From positions 1-54,033 of the forward strand of contig RDXZ01000013.1 in NCBI GenBank assembly GCA_004293265.1: a stretch of DNA of 54,033 nucleotides. The letters are read 5' to 3'. The translations under genes and the position numbers were made by a program. Below the pieces are notes generated by a model that searched no databases, had not been told where the DNA came from, and saw only the letters and a list, made by a program, of their open reading frames with translations. Every line of letters starts with the position of its first letter. The first letter of the stretch is position 1. Origin of the DNA: Bacteroidota bacterium (lineage in GTDB: Bacteria; Bacteroidota; Bacteroidia; Cytophagales; Microscillaceae). Positions 35,132-43,353 of this stretch are shown here, piece after piece.

Positions 35132-35133
35132 AT

Positions 35134-35511
35134 TTAGTAAGCAATTAAATTAAATTCTAATTTTACATCTTCGGCGTATTCCTCACCGCTTTCGAGCATA
35201 TCTAAATCGTTTTTTTCGTAATACCAATTGACAGTAACTCTGCCATTTTTTTCTTTTTCATATTCTTCTAACAAGTTCATGATTTCTAAAAAACGCCTTG
35301 AAGAACTTGTATTAAAATAACTCATTCTAAAATTGAGTTCAATTTTTTTTTCAGGGGTTTTGGTGTATTCACGTAGCCAATTAAAAATAGGCTCAAAAAA
35401 TTCAAGTGTGTATTCGTGATAAGATTCACCTTCTATGTTGAGGACACCCGTTTCCACGTCCATATTTACGCGAGGTATATAATCAAGTCCAGTAATTGAA
35501 AGATTTTCCAT
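35134..35511 (-). CDS. SiaC family regulatory phosphoprotein (DUF1987)
   Basis: A 125-residue protein of the SiaC/DUF1987 family. Hallmarks are the strand SYHEYTLEFFEPIFNWLREY, then the ELNFRMSYFNTSSSR motif containing the Thr/Ser equivalent to the residue phosphorylated by SiaB in Pseudomonas, and the end region VTVNWYYEKNDLDMLESGEEY. In Pseudomonas, dephosphorylated SiaC activates a diguanylate cyclase. No GGDEF gene is seen here, so the output may differ. It lies 70 bases downstream of the siaB-like gene, in the same direction. Confidence 0.9.
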   Translation of the reverse strand: MENLSITGLDYIPRVNMDVETGVLNIEGESYHEYTLEFFEPIFNWLREYTKTPEKKIELNFRMSYFNTSSSRRFLEIMNLLEEYEKEKNGRVTVNWYYEKNDLDMLESGEEYAEDVKLEFNLIAY

Positions 35512-35581
35512 ATTTTTATGTGTGTGTGTTTCGAAAAAATAATTTTCTATTTTATTAATGCTTAATGGTTTGAATTTCTAT

Positions 35582-36151
35582 TTAATTTGAGGCTTCGTTT
35601 TCAACTTCTGTTTTATTTATGGTGATAGATAATGAAAAAAACGATATATCATCATCAACATTTGTTATATCATATTGTAATGGATTTTGAGAGCGGCGTG
35701 CCATATCTATCAATCCAATATTTGCTCCAACTCCTCCTGTGGGGCGTTTTCTTTGTTGCATATAATAAGTACGTAGTTCGTCAGGAGTCATTTGGTTAAT
35801 AAATTCACATCTTTCTCTCAATCCTTCTACTTTATAATTTTCAATTAGATTACCAGAAGAAAGCACAAACGTTTCTGCCTCTTCTTGAATGGCTAACATA
35901 CCCACACCAGAAGGTCTACCTTTACTGACAGAAAATTCTTTTTGTGCAGAATGGTGGTATATATTTTGTGCTAATTCAACAAAAATTGCAAAAATTCTCT
36001 TACCTGTATGGAAAGACCCTAATTTAGACCTAAGATTTATGCCTACATCGGCTAAAATCTCTTGAGAAATTGTGCCTTTGAATGTTAAAATTACGTTTTG
36101 ATGGCTCATATCTCTTAAATATTTTAATAAACTTAAACTATTAGTATTCAT
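35582..36151 (-). CDS. SiaB-like protein kinase
   Basis: A 189-residue HATPase-type kinase. It shows the N box VELAQNIYHHS (about 57-67), a G1-like region SGVGMLAI and the conserved GANIGLIDMARRS toward the C-terminus. SiaB proteins phosphorylate SiaC. The pair forms a small partner switch resembling anti-sigma factor systems. The phosphatase SiaA, a PP2C protein, is not within the window. A TAACTTTG -7 element lies at 36216-36223 on the minus strand, giving a leader of about 60 bases. Confidence 0.9.
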   Translation of the reverse strand: MNTNSLSLLKYLRDMSHQNVILTFKGTISQEILADVGINLRSKLGSFHTGKRIFAIFVELAQNIYHHSAQKEFSVSKGRPSGVGMLAIQEEAETFVLSSGNLIENYKVEGLRERCEFINQMTPDELRTYYMQQRKRPTGGVGANIGLIDMARRSQNPLQYDITNVDDDISFFSLSITINKTEVENEASN

Positions 36152-36616
36152 ATCTAATTTGATGCAACACTTTTATACTTGCTATTAATATTGTTAATAA
36201 GAAGTATATTTTCTGCAAAGTTAAAATAATTTTTATAGATTTGTATAATAAATATAAAAAAAAAGTTGTTTTTTTATAAAATTTATTTTTTTACTAAAAA
36301 ATTAACTTGTTTTAAGTAAATCAATACAATTGAATTTATAAAACTTTATTAGGTTTTTAAAACTTTATAGGTTTGGTTATCCTTGTTTTTAATAGAAACA
36401 ATTTGATTGATTATATATTTGAGAACACTTTGATTTTTACTATAAACAAATATAGTGCAAGTTTTGTCGGTTTAATAAAAATCATATACTTTTGATAAAT
36501 AATAAGTATCTATTTAGTTTATTTTGATGCAAGCGCGTCCACACTCACACCAAATATTATCCACGCTTGCACGAAGGTCTTTTTAACTAAAATAATAATT
36601 ATACCAATAAATACGA
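36152..36616. other. Intergenic region with promoter box and repeat
   Basis: No gene. It holds the -7 box TAACTTTG of the siaB-like gene (36216-36223, minus strand). It also contains a partial direct duplication of AAAACTTTAT(T)AGGTTT (36340-36375) and a diverged palindromic repeat element at about 36507-36580 that starts with ATCTATTTAGTTTATTTT. Confidence 0.6.
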
Positions 36617-38557
36617 TTATAAATCTTCTGCCAATACGATTATTTTATCTCCTTCTTTCAAAAAAACATTTTCTTTTTTATTTGGATTTAAAAACACGCC
36701 GTAGTGATGTGCAGGACTTTCTGCAAATTCTTTTAAACGATAACCGATAGCAATTTCGTTGCGTCTTAATGCCGCTTCTGTAATGGTATAAAAATTTATT
36801 TCTTGATTAGGAACAACGTATAAATCCAAAGGTTTGAGATAAAATTCAGAGCCTTGTGCATCAAAAAGTTGGTCAAAAACAAGTTTTAGTTCTTTGTTTT
36901 CTGCTACCTGTGAAACTATCAAACTAATCACATGGTCGCTGATAATAAAATCATCAGGTTTTGCTACTTCGGCTAAAGTTCTATTTTTTATATCCAACAT
37001 TTCGCTGATAATCGTAAACTCTAATTTTTTATTTTTTTTGATTTCTCGCAAGTGCATCAACGCTACCAAAGTGATTGCGTCTGCTTCTTGGATATGCATT
37101 TTATTAGCATAACTCAAAATCATAAGATGTTGATGTTGTGCCAAAGGAAGTTGGTTTAAGGCTTTTCTGTTGCTAATATCTGCTTCTTGATAAGAAATAT
37201 TGACATTTTTTAAAGGCATTAGTATATCTAAATCAGCTCTTACTTTGTCCGCATCATCACAGACGATACATAATTCAGAGCCTTTCATTACATAACTATC
37301 CATTTGTTTTACAATCGTAAAACCTTCTTGATTCCAACCTAAAATCATCACAGAACGCGGAGCATTAATGAGATTTTTTCCGTCTTTTAAAATTTTATCT
37401 TCTTGAATATACTCTTTGGTATCAAAATTTGGCAGAGGCAAAGCGTGGTCATCTTGCGCCATACAAATCAATTTATCAGAATTTCTAATTTTTTGAGATT
37501 GTTTTGGATTTAATAAAACAATTTGTGTATTTGTCCTCAAAATTCCTAAAACAATTACATCATCATAAGCCAAAGTAGCTTCTCTAAAAGTTTTGCCGAG
37601 CAATAACTCAGGAACATCATAAAAATAAATTTCGGTATGGTCAAAATCTAAAATTTTATTATACACTGCACTCAATCCTGATTGTAAGCAAGTTTGAACC
37701 GCAATTCGAGCAATTACTTCATCAGAAACTATCAAAGTCAATTCATCTCCGCCCACAATACTCGCCACTTCTTTGTTGTTATCAGTTTGTAATTCAGCCA
37801 CAATATGGTATAAATGCCCTTCTTCCCGCCTTTCAGGATTGCGTCTATTGGGGTGATTGACGATAGCCAAAATACATTTCACATTTTGAACGTCTGTGTT
37901 GTGGTCGTCTGGTGATAAAATAATAATCGATTTTGCGTCATGTGGATTAACAATTTCTAAGTCATCGAGGTCAATCGGGTTGCCTGTACGACAAATAATT
38001 CTTACATTTTTTGATTTTTTAACTTTTTCTTTCAATTCATCTTCCATTTCAATTTGGTCTTTATCCGCCAAAATGACGACACAAGCATGCACTTGATTGG
38101 CGTTTGCTTTGATAAGTTCTTTAATGACTGAAAAAATCTTAGCAGACCATCCTAAAATCACAATATGGTTTTCTTCGATTACCAAAGAACGACCTTTTCG
38201 AAAATTACTTAAAATAATACCAATTCGAGAAGTAATTAAAGCGACTAATGTACTCAAAGTAAAAATTCCGACAAAGGTTGGTATCATCATAGTAAGCCTA
38301 AACGACCATGTTTTTTTGTCAGTAATTGTTCCTTGGTCGATTACGTGCATCAACACTTGCCAAAAGTTTTCTAAAAAGCTTGTACTTACGTTTGATTTTT
38401 CTTCGAAATGAAAAACCATTACGGTAACGGTAATAAAAATAGTTAAGAATAAGGCAAAAATAATCAAAATAACAATCAGAGGCATCAGCCCGCCTGTCAT
38501 TAAGTTATCAAATCTATATTGGAAACGTTGTGCAAACGAAAATTTTTTAACAGACAT
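36617..38557 (-). CDS. CASTOR/POLLUX-like ion channel protein
   Basis: A 646-residue inner-membrane protein. Two N-terminal helices (about 25-50 and 88-112) frame a short pore-like loop (ENFWQVLMHVIDQG). A long C-terminal region follows with two RCK/TrkA-N-like nucleotide-binding domains: HIVILGWSAKIFSVIKEL (about 131 on) and SVMILGWNQEGFTIVKQM (about 400 on). This is the architecture of CASTOR/POLLUX-type channels, cation channels known from plant nuclear envelopes and with bacterial homologues. The ion is unknown. It is transcribed alone, divergent to the PH-domain gene. Confidence 0.88.
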   Translation of the reverse strand: MSVKKFSFAQRFQYRFDNLMTGGLMPLIVILIIFALFLTIFITVTVMVFHFEEKSNVSTSFLENFWQVLMHVIDQGTITDKKTWSFRLTMMIPTFVGIFTLSTLVALITSRIGIILSNFRKGRSLVIEENHIVILGWSAKIFSVIKELIKANANQVHACVVILADKDQIEMEDELKEKVKKSKNVRIICRTGNPIDLDDLEIVNPHDAKSIIILSPDDHNTDVQNVKCILAIVNHPNRRNPERREEGHLYHIVAELQTDNNKEVASIVGGDELTLIVSDEVIARIAVQTCLQSGLSAVYNKILDFDHTEIYFYDVPELLLGKTFREATLAYDDVIVLGILRTNTQIVLLNPKQSQKIRNSDKLICMAQDDHALPLPNFDTKEYIQEDKILKDGKNLINAPRSVMILGWNQEGFTIVKQMDSYVMKGSELCIVCDDADKVRADLDILMPLKNVNISYQEADISNRKALNQLPLAQHQHLMILSYANKMHIQEADAITLVALMHLREIKKNKKLEFTIISEMLDIKNRTLAEVAKPDDFIISDHVISLIVSQVAENKELKLVFDQLFDAQGSEFYLKPLDLYVVPNQEINFYTITEAALRRNEIAIGYRLKEFAESPAHHYGVFLNPNKKENVFLKEGDKIIVLAEDL

Positions 38558-38720
38558 ATAATTTTTTAAAGAAAGTAAATCTTAACTTTTCTTCTAATTT
38601 TGTTTAGAAGTTGCGAAATTAGAGAATATTTATCAAAAATAAAAAAAAATCATTACTTTTTTTAACTTAAAAATATTTTTTTCGTTATATATACAATCAT
38701 TTTATTTTCTTATAATTATT

Positions 38721-39281
38721 ATGCCTAATAAAAAACGCGTCAAAGAATTACTTGCCCCACACGAAAAACTGATTTACATTGGGCATTTGCATTGGTTTTT
38801 ATTTAAAGAAAGTGTTATTACACTTATTTTAACGACTTCTTTGTATTATTTTTCTTTTGTTTATTTTTCTGCACAATTAAGAGATTTTTTAAATATAATT
38901 ATTACTTTGTTGTTTTTTTATGCCGCTTTCAAATTCCTTTTGGAATATTTGAAGCACAATAGTTCGTTTTTTTTGATTACTAACGAAAGAATTTTGATTC
39001 AAGTTGGTTTATTTAAAACAAGCTCGATGGCGATTTCTTTGCCTAAAATCCAAACCATAGAAGTAAATCAAACACTTTTTGGGCAAATGTTAGGATATGG
39101 AACCGTAACTATTATGGGAGTTGGTATCAATACAATGAATAAATTTGATATGGTTTCAAACCCCAATATATTTAGACAAAGATTACAAACTGCTATAGAT
39201 GGTGAAGGTTCTGAACCAATTATAGAGCAAACAATACACAAAACAAGAGAAACTGCTCCACGTCCGCGTCCACGTAGGTAA
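38721..39281 (+). CDS. Membrane protein with bacterial PH domain (DUF304/bPH2)
   Basis: A 186-residue protein. The N-terminus is cytosolic, followed by two membrane helices (about 31-50 and 53-75) and a PH-like domain with SSFFLITNERILIQVGLFK, MAISLPKIQTIEVNQT and LGYGTVTIMG. The C-terminal tail is basic and proline-rich (APRPRPRR). The family has no proven function; YdbS/YdbT-type members affect secretion and antibiotic tolerance in some bacteria. A palindromic repeat at 39304-39329 follows and may serve as a terminator. Confidence 0.85.
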   Translation: MPNKKRVKELLAPHEKLIYIGHLHWFLFKESVITLILTTSLYYFSFVYFSAQLRDFLNIIITLLFFYAAFKFLLEYLKHNSSFFLITNERILIQVGLFKTSSMAISLPKIQTIEVNQTLFGQMLGYGTVTIMGVGINTMNKFDMVSNPNIFRQRLQTAIDGEGSEPIIEQTIHKTRETAPRPRPRR

Positions 39282-39303
39282 TAATTTTGTGTTAAAAATA
39301 ATT

Positions 39304-39329
39304 TCGTGCAAGTGTGGAAACTTGCACGA
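39304..39329. repeat. GCAAGT palindrome, possible terminator
   Basis: TCGTGCAAGT (39304-39313) pairs perfectly with ACTTGCACGA (39320-39329). It belongs to the same family as the elements near 7200 and lies 23 bases after the PH-domain gene. Confidence 0.65.
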
Positions 39330-39405
39330 GATAATAATGTTCATCATAAATTTTCATTTTTCTCGTTTTAAATTTTTAATTATCAAAAAAAATAAGTTTA
39401 TTTTT

Positions 39406-39831
39406 ATGAATTACAAGTTTTTCTTTTTAGTTTTATTTTCTTTGATTTGTGTGAATAATATTTTTGCACAAAGAAAAGTATTTACCAAAAAAAATGGTAT
39501 TACAATTATGGTACAAGAAGAACCACGCATAGGCGAGTGCCAATTGCAAAATGGTAAAAAAATGTACCAGCATCGAATTACGGTGTATGCTGTCAATGAA
39601 AATGCTTTTGAAGTAACGTTTAACAAACCACTCGCCGCCAGAGTCCCAGAAGATGCCAAACTTCCAAGCAATAGAGATGGTTGTTGGGATAAATTAGACA
39701 GAGGCAAATGGCGTGATTTAACAAAATTAGATTCGCGTGCCGAAGCAACGCTTATCACAAAAATTGTGTTAAGTGAAAATATCAACACAGCAGGAAGAAT
39801 TACTTGTGAAATACCTGATTTAAAAAAATAA
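39406..39831 (+). CDS. Small secreted protein of unknown function
   Basis: A 141-residue protein with a clear signal peptide (1-19, IFA before QRK). The mature part of about 122 residues is beta-rich (ITIMVQEEPRIGECQL, MYQHRITVYAVNENAFEVTFNKP) and contains three cysteines (GEC, DGC, ITC). ATG 39406 is chosen for the signal peptide; the open frame reaches back to 39289 through the palindromic repeat. No family recognised. A terminator follows. Confidence 0.72.
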   Translation: MNYKFFFLVLFSLICVNNIFAQRKVFTKKNGITIMVQEEPRIGECQLQNGKKMYQHRITVYAVNENAFEVTFNKPLAARVPEDAKLPSNRDGCWDKLDRGKWRDLTKLDSRAEATLITKIVLSENINTAGRITCEIPDLKK

Positions 39832-39887
39832 GTTCGTATAAAAATTGAGTAGATAAAAAAAACAATTTTTTATTGAAATATTTACAC

Positions 39888-39923
39888 AAAAAAAGCGTTT
39901 AAAGTACTATTAAACGCTTTTTT
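39888..39923. terminator. Bidirectional terminator
   Basis: An A-run, then AGCGTTTAA (about 39894-39902) pairing with TTAAACGCT (39910-39918), then a T-run. It lies between the converging genes ending at 39831 and 39978. Confidence 0.88.
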
Positions 39924-39977
39924 GAATTTATTTTGCTTTTTCAGCTTCTTGACTATTCCACCAAAACTAATACCGGT

Positions 39978-40490
39978 TTAATATCTGGCTTTATAATCAA
40001 CAATGATAGTAGTATAAGATTGTTTGTTACGAGTAATTTCGATTTTAAAAATATTATTTTCTGTATCCAAACTATTAGCATATAATTTTTTTATTCCTTT
40101 TTCATTCACTTCTTCTACAAAAATGGAATATTGACCTACTTCCAAATCCATTTCAAAACAACCTTTTTCATTGCTTTGTGTAGCACCTACAAAAACACTC
40201 GTTGGATTTTCATAAAAACGTCCTATTTGAGTAATTTGTTTGATATGAGTGAGTTTATATATCAAAATTTTTCGCTCAATCGGTAATCCTTCTTTCATAG
40301 GTTTATTTTTTTGAGGTCTAAGATTGCCTTCTTTCCATATCACTTGTCCTACAATTCCTTGTTTTATATTACTTTTACAAGCTTGGTGAGTGGATATGTT
40401 TTGTAAATTTTCTTTTTTACAAGCACTTAATAAACCAAAAACAACAAAAGAAATGGCAATCGAAATAATGATAATTTGATATTGTTTCAT
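39978..40490 (-). CDS. Lipoprotein with carboxypeptidase-regulatory-like fold
   Basis: A 170-residue lipoprotein. The signal sequence ends in the lipobox LLSAC (Cys24) followed by KKE. The mature domain (45-165) has the look of a carboxypeptidase regulatory/transthyretin-like beta-sandwich: GIVGQVIWKEGNLRP, ILIYKLTHIKQ, SNEKGCFEMDLEVGQYSIFVEE, then a final TIIVDY strand. Such domains are common in envelope lipoproteins of Bacteroidota. Specific function unknown. Confidence 0.75.
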   Translation of the reverse strand: MKQYQIIIISIAISFVVFGLLSACKKENLQNISTHQACKSNIKQGIVGQVIWKEGNLRPQKNKPMKEGLPIERKILIYKLTHIKQITQIGRFYENPTSVFVGATQSNEKGCFEMDLEVGQYSIFVEEVNEKGIKKLYANSLDTENNIFKIEITRNKQSYTTIIVDYKARY

Positions 40491-40608
40491 ACAGATTGAA
40501 TGATAAAAGTAACTTTTAACCTACTATTTTTTGATTGATTGTTACGTATTTCAAATAAAAATTTGATTTTAAACTTACGTTATAACAAAATAAAGTCGAT
40601 AAAGTTTA

Positions 40609-40648
40609 AAAAAATAGAGAAAATATACAAATATTTTCTCTATTTTTT
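40609..40648 (-). terminator. Terminator of the ABC ATPase gene
   Basis: An 18-bp perfect stem (40609-40626 with 40631-40648) and a 4-base loop, 10 bases beyond the stop at 40659. A/T-rich with U residues in the distal arm. Confidence 0.85.
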
Positions 40649-40658
40649 ATTGTTTTGA

Positions 40659-41327
40659 TTAGTCATTGACCACCAAACCATCTTTCAACCTAATCACTCT
40701 ATTGGTGTTGGCGGCAACCTCAGGGTCGTGTGTAACAATGACAACGGTGGTGCCTTGTTGATGAATATCTTTGAATAATTGTATTACTTCTGAAGATGTT
40801 TTTGTGTCCAATGCACCTGTGGGTTCGTCAGCCAAAATTACTTTGGGTTTGGTAATCAAGGCACGTGCTAAGGCTACTCTTTGTTTTTGTCCTCCTGAGA
40901 GTTCGTTAGGAGAGTGGTTTGCCCAATCTTTTAGTCCTACTTTATCCAGATATTCGAGTGCTAATATATTTCTTTTTTTTCGGGATACTTTTTGATAATA
41001 CAAAGGCAGTGCAACATTTTCGACTGCATTTTTGAAGCTCAATAAATTAAAAGATTGAAATACAAATCCGATAAATTGATTTCGGTAAAAAGCAGATTTG
41101 GAAGCAGATAAATTTTTCATCAAAGTATTATTCAAATAATATTCACCTGAATCATAATCATCTAAAATTCCTAAAATATTTAATAATGTAGATTTTCCAG
41201 AGCCAGACGCGCCCATAATAGACACCAATTCGCCATCGCCAATATGCACATTTGTTCCTTTTAAGACGTGCATTTTGTGGTCTTTTCCTATTGAATAAAA
41301 TTTATTTATATTTTTTACCTCAATCAT
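40659..41327 (-). CDS. ABC transporter ATP-binding protein, LolD/MacB type
   Basis: A 222-residue ATPase. Walker A is GASGSGKST (38-46), the Q-loop is FVFQSFNLLSF, the signature is LSGGQKQRVALARAL, Walker B is VILADEPTGALD, and the H-loop is VTHD. The sequence matches the LolD/MacB/FtsE type, which works with an FtsX-like permease in lipoprotein release, efflux or macrolide export. No permease gene lies next to it in the window, although the nearby TolC gene could belong to the same export route. It is preceded by a small lysine-rich secreted protein gene. Confidence 0.93.
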   Translation of the reverse strand: MIEVKNINKFYSIGKDHKMHVLKGTNVHIGDGELVSIMGASGSGKSTLLNILGILDDYDSGEYYLNNTLMKNLSASKSAFYRNQFIGFVFQSFNLLSFKNAVENVALPLYYQKVSRKKRNILALEYLDKVGLKDWANHSPNELSGGQKQRVALARALITKPKVILADEPTGALDTKTSSEVIQLFKDIHQQGTTVVIVTHDPEVAANTNRVIRLKDGLVVND

Positions 41328-41404
41328 AATTTATTTTTTTGGGAATATGGAATTTATTTTTAGTAATATGTATTACAAGGTAGCAAATTTATTACATATT
41401 CATA

Positions 41405-41446
41405 AAAAAAAACTTGCTATCTTTGTAAAAATAGCAAGTTTTTTTT
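41405..41446 (-). terminator. Terminator of the small lysine-rich protein gene
   Basis: A stem of 16 bases, AAAAAAAACTTGCTAT (41405-41420) with ATAGCAAGTTTTTTTT (41431-41446), begins 3 bases beyond the stop at 41450. It has U-runs on both strands. Confidence 0.88.
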
Positions 41447-41449
41447 TGA

Positions 41450-41740
41450 TTATTTTTTGTCTTTGATATATTGTTTATTACCAGAGCCGTTCAAATAATA
41501 CCTACCGCCTTTTGGTCCTTCGTAAATAGTGCGTCCTTTTTCATCTTTTCCGACTACTTTATCGTCGCCAGCACCTTTCTCGTCTTTTTTGGGAGTAACT
41601 TTTTTCTCATCTTTTTTCGGAGTAACTTTTTTCTCATCTTTTTTCGGAATAACTTGTTTAGTTTGTGCTTCCGCAGAATTTACGTTTAAAAAAAAGCAAA
41701 GTGTTGCAATAAGAATTGTGAATAAAAACTTGTTTTTCAT
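41450..41740 (-). CDS. Small secreted protein with KKDEKKVTP repeats
   Basis: A 96-residue protein. A signal peptide (1-25, AEA before QTK) is followed by three tandem nonapeptides of the type PKKDEKKVT (about 33-55). A conserved C-terminal motif follows, GRTIYEGPKGGRYYLNGSG then NKQYI. Motifs like GPxGGxYYxNxxGNKxYI recur in many Bacteroidota secreted proteins and resemble a viral basic-adaptor motif; assignment from memory only. The repeat number can vary by slippage without frameshift, because the DNA unit is 27 bp. Role unknown, possibly a cell-wall or DNA-binding basic protein. Confidence 0.75.
   Translation of the reverse strand: MKNKFLFTILIATLCFFLNVNSAEAQTKQVIPKKDEKKVTPKKDEKKVTPKKDEKGAGDDKVVGKDEKGRTIYEGPKGGRYYLNGSGNKQYIKDKK
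41580..41655. repeat. 27-bp tandem repeat, about three copies, in frame
   Basis: The unit CTCATCTTTTTTCGGAGTAA plus CTTTTTT repeats inside the preceding small gene, with the copies nearly identical. It encodes the nonapeptide repeats. Confidence 0.85.
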
Positions 41741-41836
41741 TTTTAAATTAAATTTTAGGTAAATAAATATAAACCAAATAATAAACGCAACAAATATGGA
41801 TAAATTATTTTTTTTTTACTTTTTTTTTACTTTTTT

Positions 41837-43144
41837 TTATTTTATCAAACTTCCACTAATTCTCAATAAATTGATTTCTTGTACTTTTAATTGAAAATTG
41901 AGCAATAAAACTCGATTTTGAATTTCTAAAAAAGTTTGTTGTGCATCACGAAATTCTAAGGCAGTTATTTTTCCTAATTGAAATTTTTCGACTGTGATTT
42001 CCAAATTTTGTTTGGTAATAATTACATTTTCTTTTTCAATTTTCAATAATTCCAAAGAAGTTTGATATTGTTCGAAGGCTTGTGTAAGATTTGTTTCGGC
42101 TTCTAATTGTGTTTGTTCGATGGTAGTTTGTTGTCTTTTTTGTGCGATGACCGCATTTTGAATATTCCTTTGTCTTTCGTATCCATCAAAAATCGGAATA
42201 GTAATCGTAACTCGTCCATTTAGACCATAATTTTGATTAGTGCGTAAAATTCCCGCCCCTGCGACTGCGTTGGCATAATTATAACCTGCTGTAAAATTTA
42301 CACTCGGCAAAATTTGTCCTTTTGTGATTTGAGTATTGATAAAAGCGACATCGTTTTGTTTTCTTTGGATAAGCAATTGTGTATTTTGTGCTTTTAAATT
42401 CTCTAAAATTTCGTTATAAGTAATTGTTTTGGTGTCAGGTAGATTTTCACTGACTTCAAATTCAGTTTTTACATTTCTGTTCAATATTTGATTGAGTTGA
42501 ATTTTAGCGATTTTGATTTGTTGTAATTGTTGAATTAAATTAGCACTATCTCTTTTGGCATCAATTTGCGCTCTTAAATAATCGTTTTTTGACATGGCTC
42601 CCAGTTCAAATCTATCTTTGGCAATTCTGACTCTTTCTTGAGAAATGCTTAGATTTTCTGTTAAAACCTTTGCAGTTTGTTTGTTTTGAACGATATTGCA
42701 ATATGTGATAATTGTATTGGCTGTAATGTTTTCGAGTTGTAATCTAACATTTAGATTGGTAAGTTCTTTTTGTAAACCTAAGATTTGATACGTTCTTTGG
42801 GCGGCAAATCCATTGAAAATCAACCAGTTCATATTTACGCCAATATTTCCATTTCTATTGATAGCATTGTTTACATTTTGGACGCTTCCCGTCAAAAACT
42901 CTTGTTTTGCATTGATAACACTTCCGCCATAATCGATGTTACCTGTGATGGTAGGTTGTAAGCCAGCGTTTCCTTTTTGGTAATTATTTTGGGCAATTTG
43001 TTGGTCAAATTTGACTAATTGTGCGGCAAAATTTTGAGATAAAGCGATTTGTAATGCATCATCAATGGTGAGTATTTGAGCGAATAATTTTATTTCAAAG
43101 GAAAAAAATAAACAAAAAATAAATAAAAATATATTTTTATACAT
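41837..43144 (-). CDS. TolC family outer-membrane efflux protein
   Basis: A 435-residue protein. The signal peptide ends at LFA before QILT, followed by two outer-membrane-factor repeats of about 190 residues each with long coiled helices. Typical segments are LTIDDALQIALSQNF, NWLIFNGFAAQRTYQILGLQ and VTITIPIFDGYERQRNIQNA, ending in QLKVQEINLLRISGSL. It forms the trimeric exit duct of efflux or type I secretion machines. No membrane-fusion protein is adjacent; its partners are presumably elsewhere, or include the ABC ATPase 0.5 kb downstream. The DUF262 array's terminal repeat lies 60 bases upstream of its start. Confidence 0.93.
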   Translation of the reverse strand: MYKNIFLFIFCLFFSFEIKLFAQILTIDDALQIALSQNFAAQLVKFDQQIAQNNYQKGNAGLQPTITGNIDYGGSVINAKQEFLTGSVQNVNNAINRNGNIGVNMNWLIFNGFAAQRTYQILGLQKELTNLNVRLQLENITANTIITYCNIVQNKQTAKVLTENLSISQERVRIAKDRFELGAMSKNDYLRAQIDAKRDSANLIQQLQQIKIAKIQLNQILNRNVKTEFEVSENLPDTKTITYNEILENLKAQNTQLLIQRKQNDVAFINTQITKGQILPSVNFTAGYNYANAVAGAGILRTNQNYGLNGRVTITIPIFDGYERQRNIQNAVIAQKRQQTTIEQTQLEAETNLTQAFEQYQTSLELLKIEKENVIITKQNLEITVEKFQLGKITALEFRDAQQTFLEIQNRVLLLNFQLKVQEINLLRISGSLIK

Positions 43145-43201
43145 AAAAAACGATGATTTGATTACAAAAAAGAATGATTTTAATACAACATTTTTAAAGT
43201 T

Positions 43202-43341
43202 AAAATCTCTCCTTAAATCAAAAAATTAACATATATTTAAAGTATTTTGATATAAATTTATTGACAATCAAAGGTTTAGGAAGTGATGAAAAAACTTAGC
43301 CAAATAAGGTTTTTATTTTTATTTGGATAAGGTTTTTTTTG
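43202..43341. repeat. 140-bp direct repeat, copy after DUF262 module 2
   Basis: About 97% identical to 47136-47275: the few differences are one A/C, one extra A, and changes near the T-run. On the minus strand it starts 13 bases beyond the type-A gene's stop. It contains an 8-bp hairpin (CCAAATAA 43300-43307 with TTATTTGG 43319-43326) that may terminate transcription. It borders a tract of seven G (43341-43347). Confidence 0.92.
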
Positions 43342-43353
43342 GGGGGGTAAGGT

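Noticed and set aside
39289-39405. N-terminal extension of the small secreted protein gene
   Set aside because: The extension reads through the palindromic repeat and hides the signal peptide that starts at 39406.
43341-43347. Run of seven G as a phase-variation tract
   Set aside because: It lies between the stop codon of the type-A gene (43354) and the repeat, so slippage cannot change the frame, and it is not in a recognisable promoter spacer.
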